This document shows positions 9,028 through 18,584 of a stretch of 64,000 nt of DNA, piece after piece (the stretch's first letter is position 1; the number at the start of each line of letters is the position of its first letter). The position numbers and the translations under genes were made by a program. The DNA comes from Crenobacter luteus (GTDB lineage: Bacteria; Pseudomonadota; Gammaproteobacteria; Burkholderiales; Chromobacteriaceae), in NCBI RefSeq assembly GCF_004345725.1, contig NZ_SLXG01000005.1, forward strand, positions 31,284 to 95,283. The letters run 5' to 3'. The notes beneath the pieces were generated by a model. It did not search any database. It worked only from the letters and a program-made list of their open reading frames with translations, and was not told where the DNA came from.

Positions 9028-9998
9028 GCCGCCCTTCCCTGCTGCTCGGCGATGGCCTTGAGCTGGTCGATCATGAAATCCAGCGCCTCGCTGCGGGTGA
9101 GCTGGCCGATGCACTGCTGGCGGAAGGTCTGCTCGTCGTCGCCGCGCATCGCGCTGACGAAGGCTTGCGGCAGGATGATGGCGTCCTTGACCAGGTCCGC
9201 CGTGTCGAAAACCAGCCCGCCGCGCCGCGTCTTGCCGTGCAAAATCGCCAGGCCATGCGGCAGGCCCAGCACCCAGGTGGCGGTCGCACCCAGGCCGTAG
9301 GCGAGGTAATTGCCGTGATCGAGAAAGCGGTTGGCCGGGTCGCTGCCGCTGCCGCGCTTGGCGCGGGTGAACTCGCCGTAGCGCGTGGCCTGCGCTGCGA
9401 GGCGGAACAGCTGTTTCGATAGCCGCGCCTCCTCGGTGAGCAGGCTTGTGTGGTCGGGCGCGTGCTGGATGGCATGACTGGCGGCAGCCAGCAGCGCGTC
9501 AAGCCTGGCCGCCTCCACGTCAAACCCGGCGTCGCTCAGGGGGCGGCTATCGAGCCAGTGGGCGCGGATGCGCGCGAGCCGCGCCTGTTGCAGCTGCCGG
9601 GCGGCGGCCAGTCTTTTGTCATCGTCAAACCAGAAGCGCACCCACGCTTGCAGGTATTCGGTCGGACGGTATTCGGACTGCGGCGATTGCCAGGCGATGT
9701 CCAGCTCGCGCTCGCCGGCCGTGAACAAGGGCGTGCCACCGCCGCCGCAAAAGCCGACCATCACGCCGGCCTTGGCCAGCTCGCGCATCGCGGCCTGCGT
9801 GACCGAGGTGCCGGTGCCCAACAGCAGCGTGGTGGTGTTGGCGATGGGGATGTTCCAGTACAGCGATTGCTTGCCCTGCTCGGTCACGTATTCGACCCGC
9901 CCGCCGTTGACCAGCACGCGGCAGTGTTCGAGGTAGTAGAGATTGGCACGCTTGGAATGCAGGATGGTTTTGAGGTCGGACGGCGCGATGTCCCGCAT
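9024..9998 (-). CDS. cas1: Cas1 spacer integrase
   Basis: A 324-residue integrase, the same length as P. aeruginosa I-F Cas1. With the ATG at 9998 the metal-binding residues fall at E190, H254 and D268, exactly the family numbering. The N-terminus MRDIAPSDLKTILHSKRANL and the segment FCGGGGTPLF are strongly family-like. A TTG four codons upstream (10010) is an alternative start, but the ATG aligns better. Cas1 and the Cas2 domain of Cas2-3 form the adaptation complex. cas1 is first in the operon, about 26 nt after a candidate promoter. Confidence 0.97.
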   Translation of the reverse strand: MRDIAPSDLKTILHSKRANLYYLEHCRVLVNGGRVEYVTEQGKQSLYWNIPIANTTTLLLGTGTSVTQAAMRELAKAGVMVGFCGGGGTPLFTAGERELDIAWQSPQSEYRPTEYLQAWVRFWFDDDKRLAAARQLQQARLARIRAHWLDSRPLSDAGFDVEAARLDALLAAASHAIQHAPDHTSLLTEEARLSKQLFRLAAQATRYGEFTRAKRGSGSDPANRFLDHGNYLAYGLGATATWVLGLPHGLAILHGKTRRGGLVFDTADLVKDAIILPQAFVSAMRGDDEQTFRQQCIGQLTRSEALDFMIDQLKAIAEQQGRAA

Positions 9999-10030
9999 GA
10001 AGAGGCTCAAGAATCACGATGAAAGATATC

Positions 10031-10059
10031 TATTTAGCATCATTTGTTTTGCGCTACAA
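10031..10059 (-). promoter_or_regulatory. Candidate cas operon promoter
   Basis: In the 225-bp gap between cas1 and the LysR gene, the minus strand carries TTGTAG, a 17-bp spacer and TAAATA in a locally AT-rich patch. The predicted start would be about 25 nt before the cas1 ATG. Both hexamers match only about half of the sigma-70 consensus. The rest of the gap (10060-10223) is GC-rich and shows no clear gene. Confidence 0.35.
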
Positions 10060-10223
10060 ACCCGTTGCAGCCCGCCCCCAACGCCAGAAGGCCCGCCCAG
10101 ACCGATCACTTGCGCTCGCCTCGATCCGTCCTGAAACAAAGCGCGGCAAGGCCGGGCGGGCTTTGCCGATTGACGGGCGCTGACGGCGTCCGGTGCGGCA
10201 GGGGCCGACCCGACGCCGCGCCC

Positions 10224-11129
10224 TCATTGCGCGTCGCCGGCGCGCAGCCGCGCGTCGAGCGTCGCGAGGAAGTGGGCCAGCAGCGGCGAGGCGTCGTTTG
10301 CGCGCGTGGCGACGCCGAGCGACACATGCGCGCCGGCGTCGGCCAGCGGCAGGTAGCGCACGCCAGCGAGGCGCACGCACTCGAGCGGCGCCGGCAACAG
10401 CGCGACGCCGAGGCCGGCGGCGACCAGGCCGATCTGCGTGGTCGCCTCGCGCGCCTCCTGCACGATATGCGGCTCGAAGCCGGCGGCCAGGCACAGCCGG
10501 CGCACCAGCCGCCCGAGGCCGGTGCCGGCGTCGCGCGGGTAGGTGATGAAGGGTTCGTCGCGCAGCGCCGCCAGCGACAGCATCGGGGCCTCGGCCAAGG
10601 GGTGGCGCGCGTGGATGACGAGCCGCAGCGCGTCGCGGCGGATCTCGCGCACCGCGAGCCCCGGCGGCGGCTCGATCCCGGTGAAGCGCACGAAACCGAC
10701 GTCGAGCCGCCCGTGCGCGAGCGCGGCGAACTGCTCGGCGGTGAACGATTCGCGCAGCGTCAGCGTCACGTCCGGGTAGTCGTGGCGGTAGTCGTTGAGC
10801 ACCGCCGGCAGCAGGCTGGTGAACGGCAAGGACGAGGTGAAGCCGACCGACAGCTCGCCGACTTCGCCGCAGGCGGCGCGGCGCGCGTCGCGCGCGGCGG
10901 CGTCGGTCGCGGCGAGGATCTGGCGCGCGTGCGCGAGGAAGCGCTCGCCGGCCGGCGTCAGCCTGACGCGGCGTCGGTTGCGCTCGAACAGCAGTACGCC
11001 GAGCTCGGCCTCGAGCGCCTGGATCTGCTGGCTCAAGGGCGGCTGGCCGATGTGCAGCCGTTCGGCGGCGCGGGTGAAGTGCAGCTCCTCGGCCACCGCG
11101 ACGAAGTAACGCAGGTGTCGCAGTTCCAT
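10224..11129 (-). CDS. LysR-family transcriptional regulator (YnfL-like)
   Basis: A 301-residue LysR-type regulator with an N-terminal winged helix-turn-helix (MELRHLRYFVAVAEELHF..., HTH about 17-37 with AAERLHIGQPPLSQQI) and a C-terminal effector-binding domain. It closely resembles E. coli YnfL, and its divergent neighbour resembles E. coli YnfM, so the regulator-transporter pairing seems conserved. I start at ATG 11129; an upstream TTG at 11141 is open but less likely. It probably controls the divergent MFS gene from the 110-bp intergenic region. That region contains the imperfect dyad GATA-N9-TATC at 11131-11147, which could be part of its site. The inducer is unknown. Confidence 0.9.
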   Translation of the reverse strand: MELRHLRYFVAVAEELHFTRAAERLHIGQPPLSQQIQALEAELGVLLFERNRRRVRLTPAGERFLAHARQILAATDAAARDARRAACGEVGELSVGFTSSLPFTSLLPAVLNDYRHDYPDVTLTLRESFTAEQFAALAHGRLDVGFVRFTGIEPPPGLAVREIRRDALRLVIHARHPLAEAPMLSLAALRDEPFITYPRDAGTGLGRLVRRLCLAAGFEPHIVQEAREATTQIGLVAAGLGVALLPAPLECVRLAGVRYLPLADAGAHVSLGVATRANDASPLLAHFLATLDARLRAGDAQ

Positions 11130-11239
11130 TGATATTTTCAACGTATCACAGGCTAAATAAATATCTATTGGACTGATTATTGGCGGGTTTTTACGCTACG
11201 TCCATCGGCACCTTCCGTGCGTCAACCACCCGACCCATC

Positions 11240-12523
11240 ATGCCCAGCGACCCATCCGTCCCGACCTGCGCCTACCCGGCGCTCCCGGCCCCCTCCCCCG
11301 CCGCGTCGGCGGCCTGCGCGCCGGCCGCCCGCCACGTCGCCGGCTCCGCCGGCTACCGCCGCACCAGCGCGGCGATGTTCGTCGGCGGCTTCACCACCTT
11401 CGCGATGCTGTACGGCCTGCAACCATTGATGCCGCTGTTCTCGGCCGAGTTCGGCGCCAGTCCCGCCGCCGCCAGCGGCGTGGTGTCGGCCGCCACCGGC
11501 ACGATGGCGGCGATGCTGATCCCGGCCAGCCTCCTGGCCGACCGCTACGGCCGCAAGCCCTTGATGAACGCGGCGCTGTTCGCCGGCGCCGTCCTGATGC
11601 TCGCCGCCGCCTTCGCGCACGACTTTGCCGAGCTCGTCTGGCTGCGTGCGCTGATGGGCGTCGCGCTCGCCGGCCTGCCGGCGGTGGCGATGGCCTACCT
11701 GGCCGAGGAGATCGACCCGGCCTCGCTCGGCCGCTCGATGGGCCTCTACATCGCCGGCAACGCGCTGGGCGGCATGAGCGGCCGGCTGGCCGCGTCGCTG
11801 CTGGCCGATGCGCTGGGCTGGCGCTGGGCGGTCGGTGCGCTCGGCGTCTTCGGCCTCGCCGCCGCGCTCTTGTTCTGGCACAGCCTGCCGGCCTCGCGGC
11901 AGTTTCGCGCGCGCCGCGTCCGGCTCGCGGCGCTGGCCGCCGGCGCCCGCGGCCACTTCGCCGACGCCGGCCTGCCGTGGCTGTTCCTGGTCGGCTTCGT
12001 GCTGATGGGCTGCATGGTCAGCCTGTACAACTACCTCGGCTACCGGCTCGGCGACGCGCCGTTCTCGCTCAGCCACAGCGCGCAGGGCGCGGTGTTCGGC
12101 CTCTACGTGGTCGGCATGGCCGCGTCGGCGTGGGCCGGCCGGCTGGCCGACCGCTGGGGCCGCCGCCACGTGCTGTGGTGGATGGTCGCCGCGATGGCCG
12201 CCGGCCTCGCGTTGACCGTCGCGCCGAGCTTGTGGGTGATCGTGGCGGGCGTCGCGCTGTTCACCTTCGGCTTCTTCGGCGCGCACGCGGTCGCCAGCAG
12301 CTGGGTCGGCCGCCGCGTGAGCGAGCACCGCGCGCTGGCCTCCGCGCTGTACCTGACCGCCTTCTACCTCGGCGCGAGCACCCTGGGCAGCGCCTCCGGG
12401 CTGATGTGGCATGCGGGCGGCTGGTTCGGCGTCGCCGCGCTGCTCGGCGCCGCCCTGCTCGTCTGCCTGGCCGCCGCGCTCAAGCTGCGCACGCTGGCGC
12501 CGCTACCGCACGCGCCTCGTTGA
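11240..12523 (+). CDS. MFS transporter (YnfM-like exporter)
   Basis: A 427-residue major facilitator protein with about 12 hydrophobic segments after a 40-residue Pro/Ala-rich N-terminal tail. The loop 2-3 signature reads LLADRYGRKPLM, and the segments AYLAEEIDPASLGRSMGLYI and GNALGGMSGRL match E. coli YnfM closely. It is predicted to be an inner-membrane proton-driven exporter; the substrate is unknown. No clear Shine-Dalgarno precedes the ATG at 11240, and a later start near 11375 (MFVGGFTTFAML) would also give a complete transporter. It is divergent from the LysR gene and followed by a strong terminator. Confidence 0.88.
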   Translation: MPSDPSVPTCAYPALPAPSPAASAACAPAARHVAGSAGYRRTSAAMFVGGFTTFAMLYGLQPLMPLFSAEFGASPAAASGVVSAATGTMAAMLIPASLLADRYGRKPLMNAALFAGAVLMLAAAFAHDFAELVWLRALMGVALAGLPAVAMAYLAEEIDPASLGRSMGLYIAGNALGGMSGRLAASLLADALGWRWAVGALGVFGLAAALLFWHSLPASRQFRARRVRLAALAAGARGHFADAGLPWLFLVGFVLMGCMVSLYNYLGYRLGDAPFSLSHSAQGAVFGLYVVGMAASAWAGRLADRWGRRHVLWWMVAAMAAGLALTVAPSLWVIVAGVALFTFGFFGAHAVASSWVGRRVSEHRALASALYLTAFYLGASTLGSASGLMWHAGGWFGVAALLGAALLVCLAAALKLRTLAPLPHAPR

Positions 12524-12572
12524 CGATGGCGTGCCCCACTCCGGGGCACGCCCTGCGCTCTGACCGGTTCGA

Positions 12573-12597
12573 ACGCACCGTTCCGGTGCGTTTTTTT
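12573..12597 (+). terminator. Intrinsic terminator after the MFS gene
   Basis: ACGCACCG and CGGTGCGT form a perfect 8-bp stem with a TTC loop, followed by a run of T. A second GC-rich hairpin (GCGTGCCCC / GGGGCACGC) lies just upstream at about 12531-12553, directly after the MFS stop. Confidence 0.85.
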
Positions 12598-12682
12598 GCA
12601 CCGCAACACGACAAATGGGCATGCGCTACAGGTACAGTTCATGCTTTTGCATCGCACAAACCAATAACATGTCCAAGCGATC

Positions 12683-14827
12683 ATGAACCGACCGACCCGC
12701 AGCATGAACCTGAGCCCGGCCGAGCGCCGCTGGCTGCCGATCTGGGGCAAGACCGGCAAGCTGGCGATGCGCTGGGCCACCTTCCTGAACCGCGACCGCC
12801 TGCCGGCGATCGAGAGCACCTTCGACAGCTTCGCGCAGACCCGCGTGCGCGTGCTGACGCAGTGGGCCGAGCAGCAATGGCAGGCGCTCGCAAGCGTCGC
12901 CGCTCAGCTCGGCGCGACGGGCTCGGCCAACCTGGCCGACTTCCTCGCCGCGCAGTTGGCCGAGCTGCCCGACGCGACCGAGTTGTTCCTGATCGGCGCC
13001 GACGACGCGGTCGAGGCCAGCAGCGCCGGCCGGCGCGGCGCGAAGAGCGCGCCGCCGCGCGCCGCGCTCGACATGGCGCGCCAGGCGCCCTTGCTGCTCG
13101 GGCCGCTCAAGGACGCAACCACGCTGGAGCTCGGCCCGCGCTCGTCGCGCTTTCACGACGCGGTGACGCTGCTCTTCCTGCAAGCGACCGGCGACGGACG
13201 CGTGCTCGTCGCGCGGGTGCCGAACGACGTGCTCGGCGACCTGATCCAGCGCGAGGCCGGGCACATCTTCCACGAATCGGGCGACAACTACCTGTTCATG
13301 GTCTCGCCCGGCTTCGACCCCACGATCGCGCCGGGCACCGCGCTGTCGCGCTCGCGCTTCGAGGACCGCACCTTCTCGGGCGGCGACAACCTCAAGGACG
13401 GCGTGCGCACCGCCTTCGGCACGGTGCGCGTGAAGGACCACACCGAGTTCGAACTGGTGTTCACCGACCCGGCGACCGGCCAGTTGCACCCGGGCGTGCG
13501 CGAGACGATACGGCACGGCGACAACCTGTTCGTCGCCTACCCCGGCTACGCCGACTACCGCCACGTGCCGGTGATCGGCAAGGGCGTCACCTTCAGCCTG
13601 CCCGGCTCGCCGGACCGCTGGGGCATGATGTGCGAGGCCGACCTCGAGGAGGTCTACCGCTACCGCTCGGTCAGCTTCCGGCTGATGCAGGGCTTCTTCG
13701 CGGTGCAGGCCGCGCTGTTCGCCGGCGGCGCGGCGCTGGTCGCGTACGCGCCCGGCCCGCTCGCCGCCGCCGGCTACGCCGCCCTCGGCCTCCTGGCCGC
13801 GCTGCTCTACCGCCAGGCCTACACGCGCCCGTTGGCGACGCGGCTGCGCGAGGTGTCGTCGCGCGTGCGCAACATCGCCGAAGGCGACGGCAACCTGACG
13901 ATGCGCATCGACCGCCAGCGGCTGGCCAGCGACGAGACCGGCGTGATGGCGCAGTGGGTCAACAGCCTGATCGACCACCTCGACACCACGCTCGGCCAGG
14001 TGATCCGCGTCAGCGCAAGGCTGACCGGCCGCAACCGCCAGATGGCCGAGCACAACGGCGCGACCGAGCGCGCGGCGCAGGCGCTGTCGGCGACGGTCGA
14101 GCACAGCCGCGCCGGCCTCGCCGCGCAACTGGCGGCGCTGGACGCGGCCAACCGCGACGCCGAGGCGATCGAGACCGAGATGGACGCGCAACGGGTGGCG
14201 GCGAAAACGCAGTTGGCCGAGGTCGGCGCGCGCACGCGCTCGATCCGCGAGACGGTCGGCGCGTCGGCGGCGACCATCGAGCAGCTCGCGCAAAGCACGC
14301 GCGACATCGGCCAGGTGGTCGGCCTGATCCAGGAAATCGCCGAGCAGACCAATCTGCTGGCGCTGAACGCGGCGATCGAGGCGGCGCGCGCCGGCGAATC
14401 GGGGCGCGGCTTCGCGGTGGTCGCCGACGAGGTGCGCAAGCTGGCCGAGCGCACGCGGATCAACACCGGCGAGATCGACGCGCGCATCCAGGCGATCCAG
14501 GCGCAGGCGGCCGGCGCGGTCGGCGCGATGCAGGAAGGCATGACCCACCTCGAGGAGGGGCTGAGGTTGGCCGAGGCGTCGGCCGGCGAGAACCGCGAAA
14601 CCGAGGCGATCGTCGCCGGGCTGATGGCGACCATCCGCGCGCTGACGCGCGCCAGCCGCGAGCAGGCCGACAAGGCGGCCGGGCTCGACAGCGTCGCCGC
14701 CGGCCTCGAGGCGACGCAGCGCGCGCTGTCGGGCAGCGTCGAGCACACCCGCCACACCATCGCCGAGCTGGCGCAGCTGGCCGGCCGCTTCCAGGTCAGC
14801 GCCAGGGCCGAGGCGGACGCGCCATGA
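12683..14827 (+). CDS. Methyl-accepting chemotaxis-like receptor with N-terminal sensor
   Basis: A 714-residue receptor. Residues 1-330 form a sensor region without any N-terminal membrane segment. Two adjacent hydrophobic stretches follow (about 335-354 and 358-376), then a HAMP-like region (about 377-430) and a long coiled coil. The signalling hairpin core [20 protein letters not shown] lies near residue 555 and is well conserved, so coupling to CheW/CheA is likely. With no membrane segment before the sensor, the simplest topology puts both sensor and signalling domain in the cytoplasm, unlike classical periplasmic-sensing receptors. The ligand is unknown. Its stop overlaps the next gene's start (ATGA), so the receptor and EAL protein are probably made together. 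Four copies of the dispersed word occur here. Confidence 0.9.
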   Translation: MNRPTRSMNLSPAERRWLPIWGKTGKLAMRWATFLNRDRLPAIESTFDSFAQTRVRVLTQWAEQQWQALASVAAQLGATGSANLADFLAAQLAELPDATELFLIGADDAVEASSAGRRGAKSAPPRAALDMARQAPLLLGPLKDATTLELGPRSSRFHDAVTLLFLQATGDGRVLVARVPNDVLGDLIQREAGHIFHESGDNYLFMVSPGFDPTIAPGTALSRSRFEDRTFSGGDNLKDGVRTAFGTVRVKDHTEFELVFTDPATGQLHPGVRETIRHGDNLFVAYPGYADYRHVPVIGKGVTFSLPGSPDRWGMMCEADLEEVYRYRSVSFRLMQGFFAVQAALFAGGAALVAYAPGPLAAAGYAALGLLAALLYRQAYTRPLATRLREVSSRVRNIAEGDGNLTMRIDRQRLASDETGVMAQWVNSLIDHLDTTLGQVIRVSARLTGRNRQMAEHNGATERAAQALSATVEHSRAGLAAQLAALDAANRDAEAIETEMDAQRVAAKTQLAEVGARTRSIRETVGASAATIEQLAQSTRDIGQVVGLIQEIAEQTNLLALNAAIEAARAGESGRGFAVVADEVRKLAERTRINTGEIDARIQAIQAQAAGAVGAMQEGMTHLEEGLRLAEASAGENRETEAIVAGLMATIRALTRASREQADKAAGLDSVAAGLEATQRALSGSVEHTRHTIAELAQLAGRFQVSARAEADAP

Positions 14828-16014
14828 ACGCCGCCGTGACCCCGGCACCGCCCGCCTGCCTGTCGAGCGCCTTCCAGCCCATCGTGTCGCCGGCACACCG
14901 CCGCCTGGTCGGCTTCGAGGCGCTGCTGCGCGGCCGCGACCAGCACGGCGCGCCGCTGTCGCCGGCCGCGCTGTTCGCGGCGGCCCCCACGCCGCAGGCC
15001 CGGCGCGCGCTCGACCTGGCCGCCTGCCGCCAGCACCTGTCGGCGTTCGCGCGCGCCAGCCCCGCCGGCTGCTGGCTGTTCCTGAACCTGTCGACCGACC
15101 TGCTGCTGTCGCCCGACTGCGGCGTCTGCGGCCTCGCCGCGCTGCTCGACGCCTGCGGCGTGCCGCCCGAGCGGCTGGTGATCGAGATCCTCGAAGGCCG
15201 CATCGCCGACTTTGCCGCGCTGTCGCGCGCGGTGGCCGGCTTTCAGGCGCTCGGCTGCCGCGTCGCGATCGACGACTTCGGCGCCGACGCCTCGAACGTC
15301 GAGCGGCTGTGGCGGCTCGAACCGGACATCGTCAAGCTCGACCGCCGCATCGTGCGCGCGGCCGGCGTCGACGCGGCGGCGCGGCGCGTACTGCCGGCCT
15401 TGGTGTCGCTGGTGCACGAGGCCGGCAGCCTCGCGCTGATCGAAGGCGTCGAAACGTTGGCCGAGGCGCGCGTCGCGCTCGACACCGCCGCCGACCTGGT
15501 GCAGGGCTTCTACTTCGCCCACCCCGGCCCGCGCGCCGAGACGGCGCGGCCCGACGTGCTCGCGCGTCTGTCACGGGCATGGGATAGCGCGCCGCGCGAC
15601 GAGGCCGCGCAGCGCGCGCGTCTGGCCCCGCTGCTGCCGGCCTTCCACGCGGCGGTGCGCCGGCTGGCGGGCGGCGCACCGCTGCCCGCCGCCTGCGCCG
15701 CGCTGCTGGCCGATCCGGCCGTCGACCGCTGCTACCTGATCGACGCCGCCGGCGTGCAGCAGGGCGCGAGCGTGGTGCGCCACGACCCGCCGGGGCCGCG
15801 CGCGCGCTTCAACCCGCTCGAGGAAGCGGCCGGCGCCGACTGGTCGCGCAAGCCCTACTACCGCCGCGCGCTCGCCGCACCCGGCCAGTGGCAGATGAGC
15901 CGCCCCTACCCGTCGGTCGGCACCGGTCGGCTGTGCGTGACGCTGTCGCTGGCTTTCGAGACCGACGAGCGCCAGTACGTGTTCTGCTGCGACCTCGACT
16001 GGGAGCAGGGCTGA
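14824..16014 (+). CDS. EAL-domain c-di-GMP phosphodiesterase with C-terminal Cache-like region
   Basis: A 396-residue protein. The EAL domain fills about residues 12-250 and keeps the catalytic set: EALLRG near 32, FLNLS, IEILE, IDDFG, VKLD, EGVE and QGFYF. It should therefore hydrolyse cyclic di-GMP. The C-terminal 140 residues contain [20 protein letters not shown] and VTLSLAFE, a pattern like the ligand-binding core of Cache domains, yet there is no membrane segment or signal peptide. The ATG overlaps the receptor stop by 4 bp, which implies a shared function linking chemosensing and c-di-GMP. The Cache assignment is by motif only. Confidence 0.88.
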   Translation: MNAAVTPAPPACLSSAFQPIVSPAHRRLVGFEALLRGRDQHGAPLSPAALFAAAPTPQARRALDLAACRQHLSAFARASPAGCWLFLNLSTDLLLSPDCGVCGLAALLDACGVPPERLVIEILEGRIADFAALSRAVAGFQALGCRVAIDDFGADASNVERLWRLEPDIVKLDRRIVRAAGVDAAARRVLPALVSLVHEAGSLALIEGVETLAEARVALDTAADLVQGFYFAHPGPRAETARPDVLARLSRAWDSAPRDEAAQRARLAPLLPAFHAAVRRLAGGAPLPAACAALLADPAVDRCYLIDAAGVQQGASVVRHDPPGPRARFNPLEEAAGADWSRKPYYRRALAAPGQWQMSRPYPSVGTGRLCVTLSLAFETDERQYVFCCDLDWEQG

Positions 16015-16061
16015 GGCGCCGGCCGGCAAGCCGGCCTTCGCGCCCTGCGGCATCGGAAAAG

Positions 16062-16090
16062 AAAAAAGGTTGGCCGAGCCAACCTTTTTT
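16062..16090. terminator. Bidirectional terminator built on the dispersed word
   Basis: AAAAAAGGTTGGC and GCCAACCTTTTTT form a 13-bp perfect stem with a CGA loop. The hairpin contains the full word GTTGGCCGAG at 16069-16078. It lies between converging genes (EAL + strand, speA - strand) and has a T-run in both directions. Confidence 0.92.
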
Positions 16091-16109
16091 GCCGTATCGC
16101 CGGTCCGGT

Positions 16110-17990
16110 TCAGACCGACAGGTAGGACGATTGCTTGAGGCCGCGGCAGAACTCGGCGAAGAAGGCGTTGCGCTCCTCGCTCGACAGTTGCGCCGAGCGC
16201 GCCTTCTCCTCGTAGCGGTTGAGGATCTCCTCGGGCGACAGGTGCACGTAGCGCAGCATGTCCTCGATGGTGTCGTGCTCCTCGACGCCGGAGAACTCGA
16301 GCCGGCAACCCTCGCGCACGTAGACGTTGACCGAGTCGGTGTCGCCGAACAGGTTGTGCATGTCGCCGAGGATCTCCTGGTAGGCGCCGACCAGGAAGAC
16401 GCCGATCAGGTACTCGCCGCCGGGTTCGACGTCGTGTACCGGCATGCTGGTCTCGATGCTCTGGCCGTCGACGTAGTGCTTGATCTTGCCGTCCGAGTCG
16501 CAGGTCAGGTCCTGCAGCACCGCGCGACGCGTCGGCTGCTCGGCCAGGCGGTGGATCGGCATGATCGGCAGCACCTGGTCGATCGCCCAGGTGTCCGGCA
16601 GGCTCTGGAACACCGAGAAATTGCAGAAGTACTTGTCGGCCAGCTTGTCGGTCAGCTCGTCGTAGACCTGGCGCTGGCTGCGCTGCGACGCCTGCAACTG
16701 GCTGTGCAGCTTGCGGCACAGCGCGGCGTGCATCTGCTCGGCCAGCGCCTTCTCGGTCAGCGAGATGCGCCCTTCGGCGTATTGCTCGGCGACGTCGGCG
16801 ACGTAGTGGCTGGCGCGGTAGTAGGTCTCGGTGACCGTTTCGGCGTCGACCGCCTGCGTCAGCTCGAACAGCTTCTTGACCGGCGCCGACAGCTCGTCGG
16901 TCGCGTCGAGCTCGGGCAGCGTGTCCGGCAGCCGCTCGACGTCGGTGACGTTCATGATCAGCACCGCGTGGTGCGCGGTCATCGCGCGGCCGGACTCCGA
17001 CAGAATCCTCGGGTGCGGGATGCTGGCCTCGTCGCAGAACTCGGCCAACATCGACACGATGGTCTGCGCGTACTCGCCCATGTCGTAGTTGATCGAGCTG
17101 GCGTTGCGCGAGTGCGTGCCGTCGTAGTCGACGCCGAGGCCGCCGCCGACGTCGACGTGGTCGACCGGCAGGCCAAGCGCGCGCAGTTCGCCGAAGTAGC
17201 GGATCGCCTCGCGGAAACCGGCCCGGTAGTCGGCGATGTTGGAAATCTGCGAGCCCATGTGAAAGTGCAGCAGCCGCACGCAGTCGGCCATGCCGGCCTC
17301 GTCGAGGCGGCGCGCGACCGACAGAAGCTGCGCGGCCGACAGGCCGAACTTGCCCTTCTCGCCGCCGGTGTCGGCCCATTTGCTCGACGCCAGCGACGAC
17401 AGCCGCACGCGCACGCCGACCTGCGGGCGCACCTTGAGGCGGTTGGCCTCCTCGATCACCAGCTCGACCTCGGATTCCTTCTCGATCACGATGAACACGT
17501 TGTGGCCGAGCTTCTGGCCGATCAGCGCCAGCCGGATGAAGTCGCGGTCCTTGTAGCCGTTGCACACCAGCGTGCCGCCCTTGGGCGCCAAGGCGAGCAC
17601 CGCCATCAGCTCGGGCTTGGAGCCGGCCTCCAGGCCGATCGACACGTCGCGGGTCGCGATGATGTTCTTCACCACCGCCTCCTGCTGGTTGACCTTGATC
17701 GGATAGAGCGCGGTGTAGCGGTTGCCGTAGCCCTGCGCCGCGATCGCGGCGTCGAAGGCGCGGCACAGCCGTGTCACGCGGTCCTGCAGGATGTCGGGGA
17801 AGCGCACCAGCAGCGGCAGATCGAGCCCCTTGGCCGAGAAGCGGTGCACCAGGTCGTACAGGTCGACGTCGCAATCGTGATGGACGTTCGGGCGTACGTG
17901 CAGGCGGCCGTCGTCGCCCACATTGAAGTAACCGGAACCCCAGTGCCGGATGCCGTACAGGCTCCGGCTGTCAGCCACTGTCCAAGCCAT
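16110..17990 (-). CDS. speA: Biosynthetic arginine decarboxylase
   Basis: A 626-residue PLP enzyme of alanine-racemase fold III that converts arginine to agmatine, the first step of one putrescine route. The PLP lysine is K99 in YPIKVNQQ. The segments [11 protein letters not shown] and [13 protein letters not shown] are typical, and length matches the family (about 630). The start ATG at 17990 ([13 protein letters not shown]) has AGGA at good spacing. Upstream frame continues open to 18293 but reads through the promoter. The gene stands alone on its strand between the bidirectional terminator and a 400-bp gap; no speB-like gene is in the window. Confidence 0.96.
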   Translation of the reverse strand: MAWTVADSRSLYGIRHWGSGYFNVGDDGRLHVRPNVHHDCDVDLYDLVHRFSAKGLDLPLLVRFPDILQDRVTRLCRAFDAAIAAQGYGNRYTALYPIKVNQQEAVVKNIIATRDVSIGLEAGSKPELMAVLALAPKGGTLVCNGYKDRDFIRLALIGQKLGHNVFIVIEKESEVELVIEEANRLKVRPQVGVRVRLSSLASSKWADTGGEKGKFGLSAAQLLSVARRLDEAGMADCVRLLHFHMGSQISNIADYRAGFREAIRYFGELRALGLPVDHVDVGGGLGVDYDGTHSRNASSINYDMGEYAQTIVSMLAEFCDEASIPHPRILSESGRAMTAHHAVLIMNVTDVERLPDTLPELDATDELSAPVKKLFELTQAVDAETVTETYYRASHYVADVAEQYAEGRISLTEKALAEQMHAALCRKLHSQLQASQRSQRQVYDELTDKLADKYFCNFSVFQSLPDTWAIDQVLPIMPIHRLAEQPTRRAVLQDLTCDSDGKIKHYVDGQSIETSMPVHDVEPGGEYLIGVFLVGAYQEILGDMHNLFGDTDSVNVYVREGCRLEFSGVEEHDTIEDMLRYVHLSPEEILNRYEEKARSAQLSSEERNAFFAEFCRGLKQSSYLSV

Positions 17991-18083
17991 CGCTTTTCCT
18001 TTGAGAAACGGGTGCTCCTTAGTGCGCGGCAGGGACAAGGACTGTGCTGGCCTAGGATGTCGGAGCGAAAAAATCGAGCGCGG

Positions 18084-18112
18084 ATTGTAGGAAGCCCACC
18101 CCTGCTTGACAA
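18084..18112 (-). promoter_or_regulatory. Sigma-70-type promoter of speA, within the 17991-18390 gap
   Basis: On the minus strand TTGTCA, a 17-bp spacer and TACAAT give a near-consensus promoter whose start would lie about 87 nt before the speA ATG. The 400-bp gap 17991-18390 otherwise holds AT-rich patches and a weak hairpin around 18150-18170. I saw no open frame with convincing coding features in it. The long leader could carry post-transcriptional control of polyamine synthesis, but I see no known riboswitch. Confidence 0.7.
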
Positions 18113-18390
18113 GCATAGTCGGACGATATTTCGGCATGATTTTGCCGCACCGCAGCATCGGCGCGGTTTTTCCCTTCCGGAACAAGCGCTTGCCCTCGCC
18201 GGCGCGTCGCGATTTTTCGCCGCCGTCGCCGCATGACTGTGGCGAAAAGCACGCGCCTGCGGCAGAAAACAAAAATGCGCCACATACTTTCATTCAGGCG
18301 ACAAAACCTGTCTAATCGGTTGTTTATTAACGGCATTTTCATGTTCGCGCGTTAAACTGACCGGGTCTTCATCACCCACAGAGGCTCCGC

Positions 18391-18579
18391 ATGTTTACCC
18401 TGCCCGACTATCCGACCCGCCGCCAAACCGACATCGCCCCGTCCCTCGCCGCCCCCGCCCGTCCCGCCTCCTCCCCGTTCTTGCTGGGCCGTGCCAGCGC
18501 CTACGCGCTGCTGACCGCCTCCTTCGCCCTCGCGCGCGGCCTCGGCCGCCCGGACCGCCCGACGCAGCGCCGCTACTGA
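18391..18579 (+). CDS. Possible small protein, 62 residues, unknown
   Basis: A short frame starting MFTLPDYPTRRQTDIAP and ending in ...RPTQRRY. It has an Ala/Pro-rich first half and a hydrophobic patch (SAYALLTASFALARGL, about 35-50) that is too short and polar to call a membrane segment with certainty. It begins right after an AT-rich region, and its stop is 5 bp from the end of the converging EAL-CBS-GGDEF gene. There is a weak GAGG 8 nt before the ATG. I do not recognise a family. It may be real or a chance frame. Confidence 0.4.
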   Translation: MFTLPDYPTRRQTDIAPSLAAPARPASSPFLLGRASAYALLTASFALARGLGRPDRPTQRRY

Positions 18580-18584
18580 CCCCA

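Noticed and set aside
12626-14896. A 756-codon frame antisense to the receptor gene
   Set aside because: Arg/Ala/Leu-rich low-complexity translation without domains, explained by GC-rich codon bias on the opposite strand.
11977-16014. A 1345-codon plus-strand frame spanning the MFS, receptor and EAL genes
   Set aside because: Only the last 396 codons are a real gene (EAL protein). The rest is an out-of-frame Arg-rich shadow of GC-rich coding sequence.
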